Source: Pieris napi
Taxonomy: Eukaryota; Arthropoda; Insecta; Lepidoptera; Pieridae
Assembly (NCBI RefSeq): GCF_905475465.1
Contig: NC_062249.1
Location: 4,166,501 to 4,230,500, forward strand
Length of the DNA: 64,000 bases
Direction of reading: 5' to 3'
Numbering within the stretch: position 1 is the first letter of the stretch; each line of letters starts with the position of its first letter. Below the pieces are notes generated by a model. It saw nothing but the letters and a program-made list of their open reading frames with translations. It did not search any database and had not been told where the DNA came from. A program made the translations under genes and the position numbers. Of the stretch, positions 9,923 through 21,950 are shown in pieces.

Positions 9923-10321
9923 TTAGTAAAGTTAATGACATTTCGTAATGTAGCAGGTGAATTTCGTTAATCTTTTATCAAAAAAGATTTTAGTAACTAT
10001 GTTTAAAGTAAAATAATCAATCAATTTTCCTTCTTTAAACTTCCCATACTATTGAGTATCTGATGACGGGCATCTCCTGCAATAGTACCCTCAGTACTAC
10101 TCAGTAGCAAATAATGAGGCAGTTCGTCATACTGGTAGTGAAAAGTGTACGCGTAGGCTGTTTATTTATATGAGCCAGTAATTACTACTTAAAAATTTAT
10201 TCTAATATCTTCAACATTTAAATATAACATTTTAATGTTATTTATTTATTTTTATTATTAGTAATTACTAACCAAAATGTATATAGTAATTAATTATGTG
10301 ATTTGTTTTAATATCTAATAC
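9923..10321. other. Intergenic sequence, no gene seen
   Basis: AT-rich, especially 10190-10320; nothing recognised. Confidence 0.35.
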
Positions 10322-10752
10322 CAGTGGCACTACAATGTTAGATCTGGGCCCCAGATTTCTGTATCTGTTTCAAGATCATATGTCAATCTAATAGGAAAGT
10401 AGGTGATCAGTCTCCTGTGAACAAACGACGTCGACTTTTTGGGTGTAAAGGCCGATTTACATTATATTAGTGTTTAGGAGAGTGCTTTTGGATAGGACTT
10501 TAGTTGAAACATGTAAACGCTACTTGTTTTAGTAAACGCTACGCTAAAGAACTTGCCTTTCAAGTTGTACTAAAGCACTCTCCTAAACACTAATATAATG
10601 TAAATCGGCCTTAAGGCAAGTCGGTTTCCTTCACCATTCGAGCGAATGTTAAATGCGCACATAAACAGAAAGTCCATTGCATAGTCGGGGATCGAACCTA
10701 CGGCCTCAAAGATGAGAGTCGCACGCTGAAGTCACTAAGCCAACACTGCTTT
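10322..10752 (-). mobile_element. tRNA-derived SINE (Metulj-like), interrupted by a MITE
   Basis: Minus-strand copy of the main SINE family. The 3' part is at 10322-10448 (CCAGTGGCACTACAATG..., GACTTTTTGGGTGTAA) and the 5' part with the B box (GGGGATCGAACCTACGGCC) is at 10612-10752. A 163-bp MITE sits exactly in the middle. TTTAATAT occurs at both flanks as a possible short target duplication. Confidence 0.85.
10449..10611. mobile_element. 163-bp MITE nested in a SINE, TAA target duplication
   Basis: Perfect 40-bp terminal inverted repeats (starting AGGCCGATTTACATTATATT) bound a 163-bp unit with no coding capacity. It interrupts the SINE consensus word GGTCTAAGGCAAG, and TAA is duplicated on both sides (10446-10448 and 10612-10614). 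The 3-bp TAA target suggests PIF/Harbinger. Perfect arms indicate recent activity or constraint. Confidence 0.88.
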
Positions 10753-12136
10753 AATATATATACATAAATAAATAGCTTCAGAAAAAAAGCATACAAATTA
10801 AGAACTTTGGGTAATTTCGATGAATACAAAACATCTGATTTGACTTCATCTTCAAACTCAATGTTTAATGCATTGTGTCCGCAATCAATATTCTACAAAA
10901 GAAAAATCAACAGTCTGAAAGTACACGAAACAAATTTAAATTTCATGAATGAAACAATATCGGGAGTGCGCGCCATTAGCCCAGGGTTCGATTCCCATTG
11001 GCAATACGCCAGACGCGCTGACAACTATACTTAGCTCGTGTAACAACCAGCGAACTCACCAAGATTTTAACTTGAGAAATTGGTTTCAATAACGATACAC
11101 CGGATCCTTATTCTAGTTATTATGGTTTTAACTAAGCGATTACCATATTTAACTATTTGTTATTAGCGTTAGTTTTAAAGACATTTATTCTCATAACAGA
11201 CAATAGTCACTTACATGAGAACTTATATACTAATGATACAATTTATCACGTCGTGGGTAATCGAAGAGCTCCAAGGATGAATTAGTAGTAGAAGTAGAAC
11301 TTTCATTTATGTAGATAACTGGGATCACTCAAGAGATGGTCTTTTAGTCGTAATTTAAATATTGAGAGCGTTTACATGCCTCTTTATAGTGGTAAGTATG
11401 TTCAATAAGAGATCGTGAGGCTTCAATTCCTAGGTGGAGCTAAAAATACGTCACTAAACGACAAAATTTGGAAGTTTAGAAGTTGCCGGTGTTTGAACGC
11501 TTTGATTCGCATGAGCACGTAAACAACGTTATACAGTCTTGCGCCTGCTCTGGTGATACTGCGCTCCTGTTAAACATCTGCCCCATTATAGCATGATAGT
11601 TATGCAGAAGAAGTGTAAATGTGTAAGGCGTAGAGAGTGGTATATAATGGTATCTATCACTATAATATCTTCTGCATACATAGTTAATCTCAATATAGGT
11701 AAATCGCCATGAACTAGTCGGCCAAGTGCGGCCATGTTATTTGCATTATGTAGCAAAAATGTTATTACATTCTGAGAATCGCAGACTCGCAACGATATAT
11801 CCGTGTACTAGAATAAGGAAGTTGTAATTTTAATAAATTCTTTCTCTGAAAGCTTAAGTAAAACATGCACTTCCAGAAAGCACACAGTTCACTTTGTATA
11901 AACTTTTATATAGTACTTCGTTTTGTATCACCTCAATCTCAGTTTTAATTTCGCTAAAGCACATTTGGATAATTAATAAAATGTGTAATTGCTATTTTAT
12001 ATATCTAAATGTATCAATGCTTTCAATATTAATTTGCAAATTTAAAAAGCTCAATTCACTTCCAATAAAATTATATATCATTTAATTACCTTATGCTTAA
12101 TAACAAACAATATGTTCGATCTATATTTAACCTTAT
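10753..12136. other. Intergenic sequence, one tRNA-like fragment
   Basis: No gene recognised. Around 10968-11030 a B-box-like word (GGGTTCGATTCCC) with flanking GC-richer sequence looks like a SINE fragment but lacks a recognisable body. The rest is AT-rich. Confidence 0.35.
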
Positions 12137-12252
12137 TTTTTTATGTAACCGGGGGCAAACGGGCCGGACGCTCACCTGATGTTAAATGATACCGCCGCCC
12201 ATAGACACTTACTCTCTTTGCCAGAGGGCTCCCAAGTGCGTTGCCGGTTTTT
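12137..12252 (-). mobile_element. LINE 3'-end fragment
   Basis: The minus-strand sequence GGCAACGCACTTGGGAGCC ... ATCAGGTGAGCGTCC ... CGTTTGCCCCC then a T/A-rich tail matches the widespread lepidopteran LINE 3' end also seen at 22343, 31200 and 40545. Only the last about 115 bases are present. Confidence 0.65.
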
Positions 12253-12789
12253 TTTTGTTTTAGTGCACTCAATATCTAATATAGTGGTTGACGTTTAGGG
12301 TCCCGGAGGTACATGATTCAATTCTCAGAGTAACAATAGTTTTGTCTACATCAATGCCCCACTTTTCTTAGGAGATGCAGAAATTCGAAAAACCACCTTA
12401 TAGTTTGCAATATAAGATATTTTAAGTTTAAAGTTACCAAAGAAAATTAAAACTTCCTTCCCGCTTTAAATAACCTGATATAAATTCCGAGTTTTTATAG
12501 TTTAAATAAAAATAAATTATGATAGAATTTTTAAAGAGTACAATAAAAGTAATAATATGAAAATATTATCGCGAAATAAAGTAACGATTATCACGAAAGC
12601 TTTTTAACGGCTTTTAATATGGCGCAAGAGACAAGGGGTTTGGGGATTAATTATTAGTTATTTTTACATTTTTTTTCCATCTTTCACCAACAAATTTTAC
12701 TATTCTTCTAATATTTATGAAGTAATAAGGATGTGGCCAAAGGCAAGATGGTAAATGACACATGTCAAATTTAAACCTATGGTATTGTA

Positions 12790-13160
12790 CGGTAAGGTCG
12801 GTGGACTCCGCACTTAGACTCATACTCGGTCCGTTGTGCGAAAAGTGCTGGCTAATTAAGCCAGCCTTGCTTCTTCCAGAAGCACAGAAGTCTCCTGGGC
12901 ACTTCATAGACTTCACGGAGCGACCTCACTGCACCGAGGATTTCAGCCTCGCATTCCAGGACTACGTGGGTGACTCATTCCTCTGCGCTGAAACAGCCTC
13001 TGCATATCCCATATCCCCCCCCTGTCTGTCGCGACAAAAAGATGTTTATTAAGGAGACAATGGCCCGTAATTGTCCCTATCATTATTTTGAGATTAGTTC
13101 TGTTTAGGCTTAGAAGTCGCTTTGTCATTTGTGGGTTTACTGCTGGTAGAGCCATTTTGG
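12790..13160 (-). pseudogene. LINE ORF2 C-terminal remnant, same family as 400-640
   Basis: The minus strand encodes, with frameshifts, KRLLSLNRTNLKIMIGTITG, HCLLNKHLF, then a Cys-rich block with SAEE.VTHVVLECEA and KCPGDFC. This is the region after RNase H in RNase H-bearing LINEs ('LNR-x-x-L-x-x-x-x-G-x-x-T-GHC ... H-L', then the C..C..H..C motif). Nucleotide similarity to 400-640 is very strong across about 200 bases. A 5'-truncated, mutated copy. Confidence 0.65.
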
Positions 13161-13735
13161 ACTATCTGCAGTCCGCGCTTCACGACCATTTTTGATGTTG
13201 GAGTTCAGCGGATCTCTGGCGAATCCAGAATTTGTTCCTAAAGTATGTTGTTATCCTTTACCGTAAGAGTGTATGTACAAACATTTATTGCGCGTATAGG
13301 TATAGAATATGTTAGTGTAGAGCCCAGCTTAGAATGCATAAACTTAATGTTGAGAATCGACTGCAGACGGCAAACTGCTTCTATATATGTTATTGTGAGA
13401 GTTTGTTACTTGCTGACCGCTCATGACACGAGCCAAGCGCCACCGCGTAATATTTCAGGGTTGATGTGAAATGCTTGGTATTATTCATTTGAATGTTTTA
13501 ACGTTCGTCATAATGACTGCGAGGATTGTTGTTTTAGCGAAATTATTAACGCAGAAGGGCGCTAGTACTGAGGGACTTAGAAGCTTAAACATAGACATAA
13601 TTTACTCTCTGTTTATTAGTATTGTCTTAACGTATTTTCATAAAACATTTATTGGAAAAATTAATTTTATTTTGGTTTTGGTATTAGTAATGCTATTGCT
13701 ATTAGATATACATTTTATTCCTCTTTTATCCTTTT
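13161..13735. other. Intergenic sequence, no gene seen
   Basis: Several open frames occur by chance but none shows a recognisable motif. It ends in TTTTATCCTTTT, which is the target duplication of the next SINE. Confidence 0.3.
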
Positions 13736-13994
13736 AAAGGAGTAGTGTAGGCCTATGGCGTGAGAGTCTCATCCGTGAATTGGTAGGTTTGATCACCTGC
13801 TGAGCTCTAATGGAAAGTCCAGAACGTTCGGTCGAACGGTGAAAGAAAACATCATGAGGAAACCGGCTTGCCTTGCCAAAAAGTCGACGGCGTATGTCAG
13901 GCACAGTTCACCTACTTTGACAACTGATCGTGAAACAGCTGATAAAGAAATCTGAGGCCCAGACCTAAGAAGATTGTAGCGCCACTGATTTATT
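13736..13994 (+). mobile_element. tRNA-derived SINE (Metulj-like), 12-bp TSD
   Basis: Diverged plus-strand copy with start AGTAGTGTAGGCCTATGGCG, body AAAAGTCGACGGCGTATGTC and end GAGGCCCAGACCTAAGAAG ... GCCACTGATTTA. TTTTATCCTTTT flanks it at 13724-13735 and 13995-14006. Confidence 0.85.
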
Positions 13995-14388
13995 TTTTAT
14001 CCTTTTGAGATTTATTACCTATTAAGTAATGTATTATATTTTGCTCAAAGTAATAAAATAATAAATGGACTGGATTTCTTTAAATATAATTTCACGAATA
14101 CCACATGAATACAAAGTTGTCTCTTTTTCTTTGGAGGCAAGATTCATTGCATAATTGTAAGGGTTCTAATCTGTAACACACGCTACTTTTTCGCCCTAAC
14201 CCCAATTTGCCAAGCGAGTGAAGCCTACATCTGTCTAGGAAATTACCACGAATAATTTTGTAAAGGTACTTATAAAACCTGAATCTTTTATGCTTTTAAA
14301 TATTAATACGATCTTGTTCTTATATTAACACAAAATATGTTGGCTAATTACGTGATAACCACTTCTTAAACAAACAAAACAAAAGAAA

Positions 14389-14452
14389 ACCAGTGGCGCT
14401 ACAACCTTTTAGGGATGACCCTCAGATTTTGTCAATTTCTGCATCATTTGTT
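14389..14452 (-). mobile_element. SINE 3'-end fragment
   Basis: ACCAGTGGCGCTACAACC, TTTTAGGGATGACCCTCAGA and TTCTGCATCATTTG match the 3' part of the main SINE family in minus orientation; the remainder is absent. Confidence 0.6.
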
Positions 14453-15299
14453 TTCAATAATGGAGGAAAAAGACTTCATGGAAATGTGAGTCTAGTTAGA
14501 AATCAAGCCTTCCTTGGAAATAGATTGTAGTGCCGGATACAGAAACGGTAGAAATACAAAGAAGATATGATGACGAGGTTGCAGCTGAGGATTTGCGTTA
14601 AGTCTGTTTTTATAAGGTTTTTAATTTTTATAAGGTGATATTTAGAATCATCAGAGCAATAAAGTGCCGAAGATACAAAGGAATGGGCTCTTCAATGTTA
14701 ATATCAAATACTATTATATAATATTATCTTAGCTACACTACATCCATGACTTCGAGTCACAAGTTTAATAAAGTAACTTTTTTCGAATCGCTTATTCTGT
14801 CATAGTTTGACGGCTAATAGTCCAATTTAGGTTCCCTCACGGGGTCATGACGTGAAGGTACGAATTTTCATACTAACGAACGAAATCTGATTGAGGTTAT
14901 GTGGAAACGTAAACTTACTGGTTTATTCGACGTCATGGTATAACTAAGCGATGCAGTTTAGTTGTCAATAGGCGAGCTGAGGTAGGCCCTCAGGACCTCT
15001 GTCATCAACTGTATCTGACAAGTAATCGGAGTATTTCCTCAATTGGTTGTTATTGATTTCTGAGCCATAAGTGTTGATGAGGATATATTACTAACTTTAA
15101 TTGTAGGTATGTATATTTATATACAACGCGTTCAAAAACATCATATTTCTTCCGATTTTTGTTATCATGAGCAACTTTCCATGCCTCGTGAAAGAATCCA
15201 GTAGAGAGTGATTTGTTAAACTGGGATACATGGGTGTAGATAGAAGATTGTGGCAATTTGACAAAGTGAGACGGAATTCCCATCTGGAATTCAATCCAA
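14453..15299. other. Intergenic sequence, no gene seen
   Basis: Nothing recognised; composition is a little less AT-rich than average. Confidence 0.3.
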
Positions 15300-15447
15300 T
15301 TGGCATTCTGATAGACAATAAACTACAAGCTCCCTCCTTATCAGAATGCCAAATCGTAAAATGACTGCTTCACGACTAATTTGAGTACGACCGCCGCTGC
15401 GAAAACCACTGTGAGAGTTCGAAAAGTGAGTTACAGAATCTCAAGGC
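15300..15447. mobile_element. Fold-back MITE copy, left arm truncated
   Basis: Contains the family spacer (ACTACAAGCTCCCTCC) and a full right arm running AATGCCAAATCGTAAAATGA ... GAAAAGTGAGTTACAGAATC ... CAAGG. Only 15 bases of the left arm remain. One of seven copies of this family in the window. Confidence 0.75.
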
Positions 15448-15837
15448 AAAATCAAACTATATATAAAATTAGAATATTATTTACTTCATCTTTACTTACT
15501 TGTCACCTATGTGAAAGCCAGTCTAATCAACACGAACCAAATTTTCGTCAGTGCGAAAGATTGTATTACAAGCGACTGATATGATTCGTTAGACTTGTTA
15601 AAGGACACAAGCGCGTGTCACGAACAGGTTCTCAAGAATTACATTAGTGAGATGAAGTCGCAACAAAGTATTAACTTCACTAACTACAAACTAGAAAACT
15701 TCGAAAACTATTTATAATTTAGCTTTGATGTTTTAGCAAGGTTCACATTATTTTATTGCTAGTTATCAGCGTATAGCCTTTTGACAAATAGGAAATTAGT
15801 ATTTTGTCTTTTCTAGTTTTTAATCTACATAAATTTA

Positions 15838-16104
15838 GACGACTCATTGGTTTAGTGGTTAGTACCCCTGACTGCGAATCCATGGGTCCCGGGTTCGATC
15901 CCCGGCTGAGACGAACATCGATGTGATGAGCATTTGGTGTTGTACTTAGGTCTTGGGTGTTTAAATATGTATTTATATGTCTATCTATCTATAATATGTA
16001 TGTATATCCGTTGCCTAGTACCCATAACACAAGCTTCACCAGCTTAGCATGGGACTAGGTCAATTGGTGTGAATTGTCTTTAAAAAAATAATAATAATAA
16101 TATA
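15838..16104 (+). mobile_element. Second tRNA-derived SINE family
   Basis: The 5' end has an A-box-like TGGTTTAGTGGTTAGTA and a B box GGGTTCGATCCCCGGC spaced as in a tRNA promoter. An unrelated body follows (ATGTGATGAGCATTTGGTG, CCGTTGCCTAGTACCCATAA, CTTCACCAGCTTAGCATGGG) and an AATAATAAT tail. The head does not fold as a sound tRNA (poor acceptor and anticodon stems), so it is a SINE and not a tRNA gene. Confidence 0.8.
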
Positions 16105-16810
16105 TAACATATTTTGAAAAATATTCCCTATCCCTATCGTACTACATAGTTAAGCAGAATATTCTTTAGGTACTTGAGGCTTAAAGTTCGTTTATGAGAC
16201 CTGATTATATTTAACTTTAACTCTTACAATATACCTAGAGCTTAATTTTCTCTAAAAGACATTGTGTGTACCAAATTATGCTCTGTAATTATGAGGGATG
16301 AGCATTGTCATATTTTTAAAGTAGCCCTCGGGACGTAATCCATTGCAGAAAAGAGACAGACATATTTTTCTCTTTTTCTATTAATAAATAAAATACACAA
16401 AAAGCTCCAAAGACAAACGCTCCTAATTGCTGTCTCACACACCCACTGACCCGAGAACTTTAAAAATATAGGGGCAATTAATCACGCGCGGGTTAAAACT
16501 TTCATACATTACGACTGTTCTTAACCCTTTTTAATCTGTGGTGCTACTTCAAAGTCAGATGTTTTATTAATTTTCATTATATACGTCTTGGGACTTCAGT
16601 ATAATTTAAGAAAATGCCCTTTATTTTAAGCTCTGTACGCAACTACATTGAATGTTAAGTTATTAAACTAATAGATATTGGCTTAAACTAGAAGCAATTT
16701 AAAAGAAAATTTGAGATCGTTAAGATTTCTTATAAAATAATAATAGCGAAAATCATTTATTGCAGGTATGTACTGTATATATCAATTGGAAGTATTAATA
16801 GACTGACAAC
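16105..16810. other. Intergenic sequence, no gene seen
   Basis: AT-rich sequence; no coding or repeat signature recognised. Confidence 0.35.
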
Positions 16811-16997
16811 AGAGCAGTGTAACTCTCATTCGTGAGGTCGTAGGGTCAACCCTCAGACCCCAACCAAAGTGGACTTTCTACGTGTGCATTTCGCACTCGG
16901 TCTAACAGTTGAGGGAAACATCGTTATGCAACCGGCATGCCTTAGACCCAAAAAGTCGATGGCGTGTGTCAGGCTCTGAAGGCTGAAGGTATACGAC
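16811..16997 (+). mobile_element. Degraded tRNA-derived SINE (Metulj-like), 3' end missing
   Basis: Begins AGAGCAGTGTAACTCTCATT, lacks part of the A-box region, and has a decayed B box. It keeps CCCAAAAAGTCGATGGCGTGT and stops about where a fold-back MITE begins. Confidence 0.7.
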
Positions 16998-17178
16998 CAG
17001 CCTTGCGATTCTGTAACTCACTTTTCGAATTCTTTTTATTCTGATAAGGAGGGAGCTTGTAGTTTATTGTTTATCAGAATGCCAAATCGTAAAATGACTG
17101 CATCACGGCTGATTTGCGATGGCCGCTGCAAAAACCGCTGTGAGAGTTCGAAAAGTGAGTTAGAGAATCGCAAGGCTG
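16998..17178. mobile_element. Fold-back MITE copy, left arm internally deleted
   Basis: Starts CAGCCTTGCGATTCTG and ends with CAGAATCGCAAGGCTG-like sequence, with the GGAGGGAGCTTGTAGTTTAT spacer inside. The left arm has lost most of its middle while the right arm is complete. It abuts the truncated SINE to the left. Confidence 0.78.
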
Positions 17179-18119
17179 TAATTTATTATTTGATGCTAAG
17201 ACAAAGTAAAATAGGTAGCACAATGTATACTTATGAACGTCAAAAAAGAAATACATAATAAATGCTTCTAATTTTACATGTACTGCCACTTCTCAAATCA
17301 AGGGCGTAGAACAGACGAGAAGAACTGGCAATAAACTCTCCACCACTTTTTTTAATCGCCAAGTTTTTTGTTTTACACAACGTTTGTAAGGAGCTGCAAC
17401 CATTACACTATGTTCCACATGACATCTTAAGTAATGAATAATAATAAAATAAATTAAAAGCAAAGATTTGTGTAGATGTCCCCTATCAGCAGGAGACATG
17501 GTGAAATAGGAGCACTCAGTTACATTCTCCTGGGATCAACACACAAATATATAGTTGAAATATAGTTATTTACATTACCACATACACGTATTCAAGTCCG
17601 ACCAGTCACCACAAGTAGCACTCGTTCTATGCCGCATGGCCGGCCATGAGCCCCCTCGCTATATTTTAGGGAGAGAGACAACCCGACGCATGGACGCTAA
17701 ATTCACTTTATCCCAACGTTTATAATTCAATTCATCTGTAGGAGCCATTTGCCTTTGCAAAATCTCGTTTTCCAGTCGTTATAAATTATTATAACTTTTA
17801 AATATTATAATTTTACATTTGCTCATTGTATATTCATATTAAAGCTGCATTCCATGGATTAAAAGTGTATAAATCGATAAAGCATTCACAATATTTCCAG
17901 TGAACAATAGTCATTAGTATTCAGCTCGTTAGCTCCGAGTAAATAAAAGTATGCAATAACTGCGGGCAGATGGCGCGGGCATTAAGACGCTCGTGACGTC
18001 ATGAACGAATAGAAAACACACGGCACTGTAGCGAGAATTATTCAGTCTGAAGAAAATAGAACAGTATGAAAAGACGTTTGGACTTTTGCATAAATACGAT
18101 TATTTTTAATAAGTTTGAC
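17179..18119. other. Intergenic sequence with a possible LINE-tail remnant
   Basis: 17287-17520 includes AGACGAGAAGAACTGGCAAT and AAACTCTCCACCACT, which I remember as part of a dispersed lepidopteran repeat, but I cannot name the element. The rest shows nothing recognisable. Confidence 0.3.
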
Positions 18120-18314
18120 CTGCCTTGCGATTCTGTAACTCACTTTTCCAACACTCACAGCGGTTTTCACAGCGTCGGTCGCGCTCAAATCAGTCGTAAA
18201 GCAGTCTTTTTACGATTTGGTATTCTGATAAGGAGGGAGCTTGTAGTATATTGTTTATCTGCTGCGAAAACCGCTGTGAGAGTTCGAAAAGTGAGTTACA
18301 GAATCGCAAGGCTG
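18120..18314. mobile_element. Fold-back MITE copy, right arm internally deleted
   Basis: Complete left arm (CCTTGCGATTCTGTAACTCA ... TTTGGTATTCTGATAA), the spacer, then a right arm that jumps from TGTTTATC to TGCTGCGAAAACCGCTGTGA and ends CGCAAGG. CTG follows the right end. Confidence 0.8.
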
Positions 18315-19730
18315 CTATAAGGAGACATCTCTGTTACCTATGATAGTTTTTTCTTAAGTTCTTATGATAATAATGTTCTGTGGGTTGATTCAGCTACGGT
18401 AAATGAGACTGGCCATGCACGTACGGAATATGTACACAAGTGTCCGCGCAAACTCAACTCAACTTTCGTCTAACTTTAGTCATACGACGCATAACCAACA
18501 CGAATCCTGAAATCAATTAAGACTTTGTACCACTTTTTAAGGTTGTTTCATTAGTTAGACGAGGTTACGAATATTGAGAGATAAAAATTACTTTTGGAAG
18601 TTACTGAGTACCGACGCAGGCGCCGCAAGGACCGTGCTTGTATGTGCGTTCTGAGCGCTTCTGTTTCCTATGTTCACGTAGCCATAGCTTGCTTGATACT
18701 TAAACTACTGTAATGGAAAAAGTGCTTATTATTAATTATGTGTAACAAACATGAGGTATTTCTAATTAAAATCTAAGATGAAAATTTTATAGACGTAAAA
18801 AACAAACAAAAGTCTTTTCTAAAATCTTATCTACATTTTGTTAGCATTTTAAGTAATAATGATTATAATAAACTAGTGTTAACAGAATATAGTTACCATG
18901 TAATGTGCACGCTTTGCTCTCGACGCATAACTTTGCCGTGTACAAACACAATTACGTGTGCGATGCTCCTATTCAAACACACGACTGAATCTACTTGTGT
19001 TACATACATTACTCGTTACCAAGCAGACACAAATTGCTTTCCACATTTTCGGTCACTAAGTTTTGCTTTATAGAACGAACTTAATTAAAATATATTGATA
19101 TTCAAGTTGCACAATTTTAAATTGTTTTCAAAATGTATTGGTACAATTCAAATAAACTTATTTTAATATTGCGTTTCATTTTAAAGTTTCATTGCGGTGA
19201 AATTAAAAATGAAATGAACAGGATTTAAAAACATACTTCAATTGAGGGCATATAATAATATAAAAACAGGTGTAATTTCGTAAAACACAGCAATGTACAC
19301 TGAAAATAATTTACATTTACGTTCTGTTTAATATCCGCTAAGATATTACAGGTCGTTAGTGATTTCCCAAACAAGTTGACAGAAGCGGGTGGAAATTAGC
19401 TACGGATATACTAGGATGTATTCGGGTGTACTCGGATGTACCCGGTGTTGTGAGAATCCGTAAAGTCATACTGCGCGGGTTATAATAGTGCACTTAGCAC
19501 GATAATAAAGCTGAAGTTTAGGGAAGGATCCAGTTCTGACTTAGCACAATCTATGATTATGGTATAAAACTTTTGAAGAAGTCATTATTAGATTAAATAT
19601 TATGTCTCAACAATAATAAATAATAATAATAATAAAAACTTTATTTATGACAAAAAGGTTTGTGACAGAATTCATATATTGCTAGTCCCCAATGTTGCCC
19701 TTATTTTAATACCTAGTAATATTAGTTCCT
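18315..19730. other. Intergenic sequence, no gene seen
   Basis: No exon or transposon signature. A short imperfect repeat (GGATATACTAGGATGTATTC GGGTGTACTCGGATGTACCC) lies near 19407-19444. An AATAAT run and AAAACTTTATTTATG at 19615-19650 resemble a LINE 3' tail. Confidence 0.3.
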
Positions 19731-19734
19731 TACA

Positions 19735-20195
19735 TATGAAATTGACGTTTTGTCGCACTGGCCACTTTGACCTCAAATATCTCCTCTTTGGCTAGGAATT
19801 CCATATTCAACTTTCACAGCTATTTACTAGTGCATTTTTTTTTCGAAAACCATGATTCATTTCATTATCGTGTTTTTTTCTTTGCGTCACTCTATTTATA
19901 AAATGGAAAACATTAAATATCGCGTTATTTACGAGTACGAGTTCCACAGTGGTCAGCAACTGCAAACCATGATGGAAAAATAGCTGCTAAACAACCATGG
20001 CTGGTCAATCGCTCTAGGCCACTGCTGTTTCACGACAACGCTAGACCACATACGTCATAAGTTTTTAAAGTAAAGGGATCAACAAAATACCTATAAGATG
20101 GTTAAAGTACATAGATAGCAATGGTACTTTGATTAATTAAATATATTCTATTTAAAAAAATCTACTTTTTGTTCCTCCCTATATAAACCCCTTAT
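19735..20195 (+). mobile_element. Internally deleted mariner element
   Basis: Contains what looks like the 5' untranslated leader, the start and the C-terminal end of a mariner transposase, with the middle missing. Terminal inverted repeats could not be drawn with confidence, so the boundaries are approximate. Confidence 0.6.
19903..20140 (+). pseudogene. Mariner transposase remnant (N- and C-terminal pieces)
   Basis: ATG at 19903 opens MENIKYRVIYEYEFHSG, a typical mariner N-terminus. The sequence then jumps to QQLQTMMEK, which in intact relatives lies some 230 residues further on. In shifting frames there follow QPWLVNRSRPLLFHDNARPH, containing the second catalytic Asp (HDNARPHT), and finally INKIPIRWLKYIDSNGT before TAA. 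The first catalytic region and the HTH domain are lost. Several frameshifts and one stop make it inactive. Such deletion derivatives commonly move with help from intact relatives. Confidence 0.7.
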
Positions 20196-20960
20196 TTGAA
20201 GTTATTATAATTAAAACACCGTACCAATACATGCTTTCGCTTTTTTTAGTTTTATAATATCACAGACAATTATCTAAATTAATAGAGTCTGGCATTAGCC
20301 AGAAGAAGAAGAATTCATTAGAAAGAAGATAATTGAATTATTTGAAAATGGCAACACAGAATGTCATTGAATTTCTTGGGTTAGTATGATTTATTGTCTT
20401 GATACTTCATGCAATTACTCATTTTTATTTCCATTATATATTTTTTCCGAATAGTTAACAGCTATAATAGCCTAAACTTTGTTTTATTGATTTTTTGAAT
20501 TCTGATTTTGATTATTCCGAAGAAAGTTTTATAATAAATATCGTTTTAGTTTTCCATGCAATGCTCGTGATTTTAAGTATCAATAGTAAAAGACTAAAAA
20601 TATTTATTTGTTCACCTTATTTTGAATTAATATCGAAAAAACACCCTAATTTTCAATCGAAAATTCTCACGTCAAAATTTCAGCTTTTTTCAAAAAGTTA
20701 GTATGCTTTCAGTTCGTTGAAATCTCTACTTTCCTATGGTAAAAAAATATATATATATTACCATAGTAAATCTTCTCAGAAAATGCAAAAAATCGTATGC
20801 AGTAACGCCCAGACCTGTCATCCCCTTCCTTACTTCTCTATGAAATACGAAAATTTTAGCCCATCTAAAGGCTAAATTTTTTTTTTAAGTCACTCAGGTA
20901 TATATAAGTTATCTTAAAATAGTAATAAATAGGCATCTGATTATAATTTAAAGAAGATTC
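20196..20960. other. Intergenic sequence, no gene seen
   Basis: AT-rich. A small hairpin (CTATGGTAA ... TTACCATAG around an AT run) lies at 20736-20768. Confidence 0.3.
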
Positions 20961-20964
20961 ATAG

Positions 20965-21080
20965 AGTTTTCTTTAGGCGCGTTATGAAAAATTGATGAGA
21001 GTGAAATTTTACGATGCGCGCGCCCCGTGACACAAAATTATCAGAATGAAGTTGCCCACTAACGAATTCTTCTTAAACCA
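20965..21080 (+). repeat. Dispersed repeat, inverted copy at 35430
   Basis: GCGTTATGAAAAATTGATGA, TTTTACGATGCGCGCGCCCC and GACACAAAATTATCAGAATG recur as the reverse complement at about 35430-35530. No coding signature; the CpG-rich core stands out in this AT-rich region. Confidence 0.55.
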
Positions 21081-21950
21081 GCCGGGCGCCGAGCGTGCGC
21101 GTGCGAGATGGGAATAAGACAATCTACAAGTAAAAAGAAATAGAATATGCGTGAAGTTAGCAGCTATGCCAAGAATTTTATCTATAATCTATAATGACCT
21201 TTTAAACAAATAAAGGAGTTTTAATTATTTTTTCAAAGAAATTTAGCAATGCTTTTTCACAAAGACCTATTGTTACTTAGTTAAAAGGTTATGAAACATA
21301 CCTAGTCATTAAATTGAATGAATAATATAATAAATAACAATAATTATTATTAATTAATAATTGAATAATATACTAAATATTATTAAATTATTGACACGCA
21401 CCCTTTTTTTTAAAATTAAAAGTACATCAATAAAGTACATGATTTGGTCTTCCGCTATCTATGGTTCGACTTTTAGCGATTTGATAAGATTGATTTGATT
21501 TGATAATTTGATTGTTCTAGCTTGGTAGGCACAGGAGACCGATCGCCCTCTTGCTTTTAAATATGGTTAATGAAACAAGCTCAGTGATGCCGTGGTTGCC
21601 GGTGGGATTTTAGGGCATAATAATGTCGTAAGGTATTGCATTTTTATTAAAATATCGTTATTACTAAGTTATTAGTGGATGAACTTTAAATATAAGGCAC
21701 ATTCGAAATTTAAATACACTATAACTTATCTTGAGTCACAGGCAGCAACAAAATAAAACAGTGTAAGACAAGAATCGTGTCAAAAACAAAGAAAGTTTTC
21801 ACATAAATCGTATCGTATCTCAGATCACGCAAACACACTCGTAAACTGTTACATTTGAACAAACAATTTTTATTTGTTAGTAGTTGGGACATCAAGACAT
21901 ATACTTAAATAAGAGTACTATGTACATGCATATAATAATATATACTAGCT
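21081..21950. other. Intergenic sequence with one SINE scrap
   Basis: AT-rich. Near 21525-21580 the words GGTAGGCACAGGAGACCGATC and GAAACAAGCTC may be a scrap of the main SINE. Nothing else recognised. Confidence 0.3.

Noticed and set aside
15838..15915. Possible tRNA gene (good A and B box words)
   Set aside because: Acceptor and anticodon stems do not pair well and the sequence continues into a SINE body with an AAT tail.
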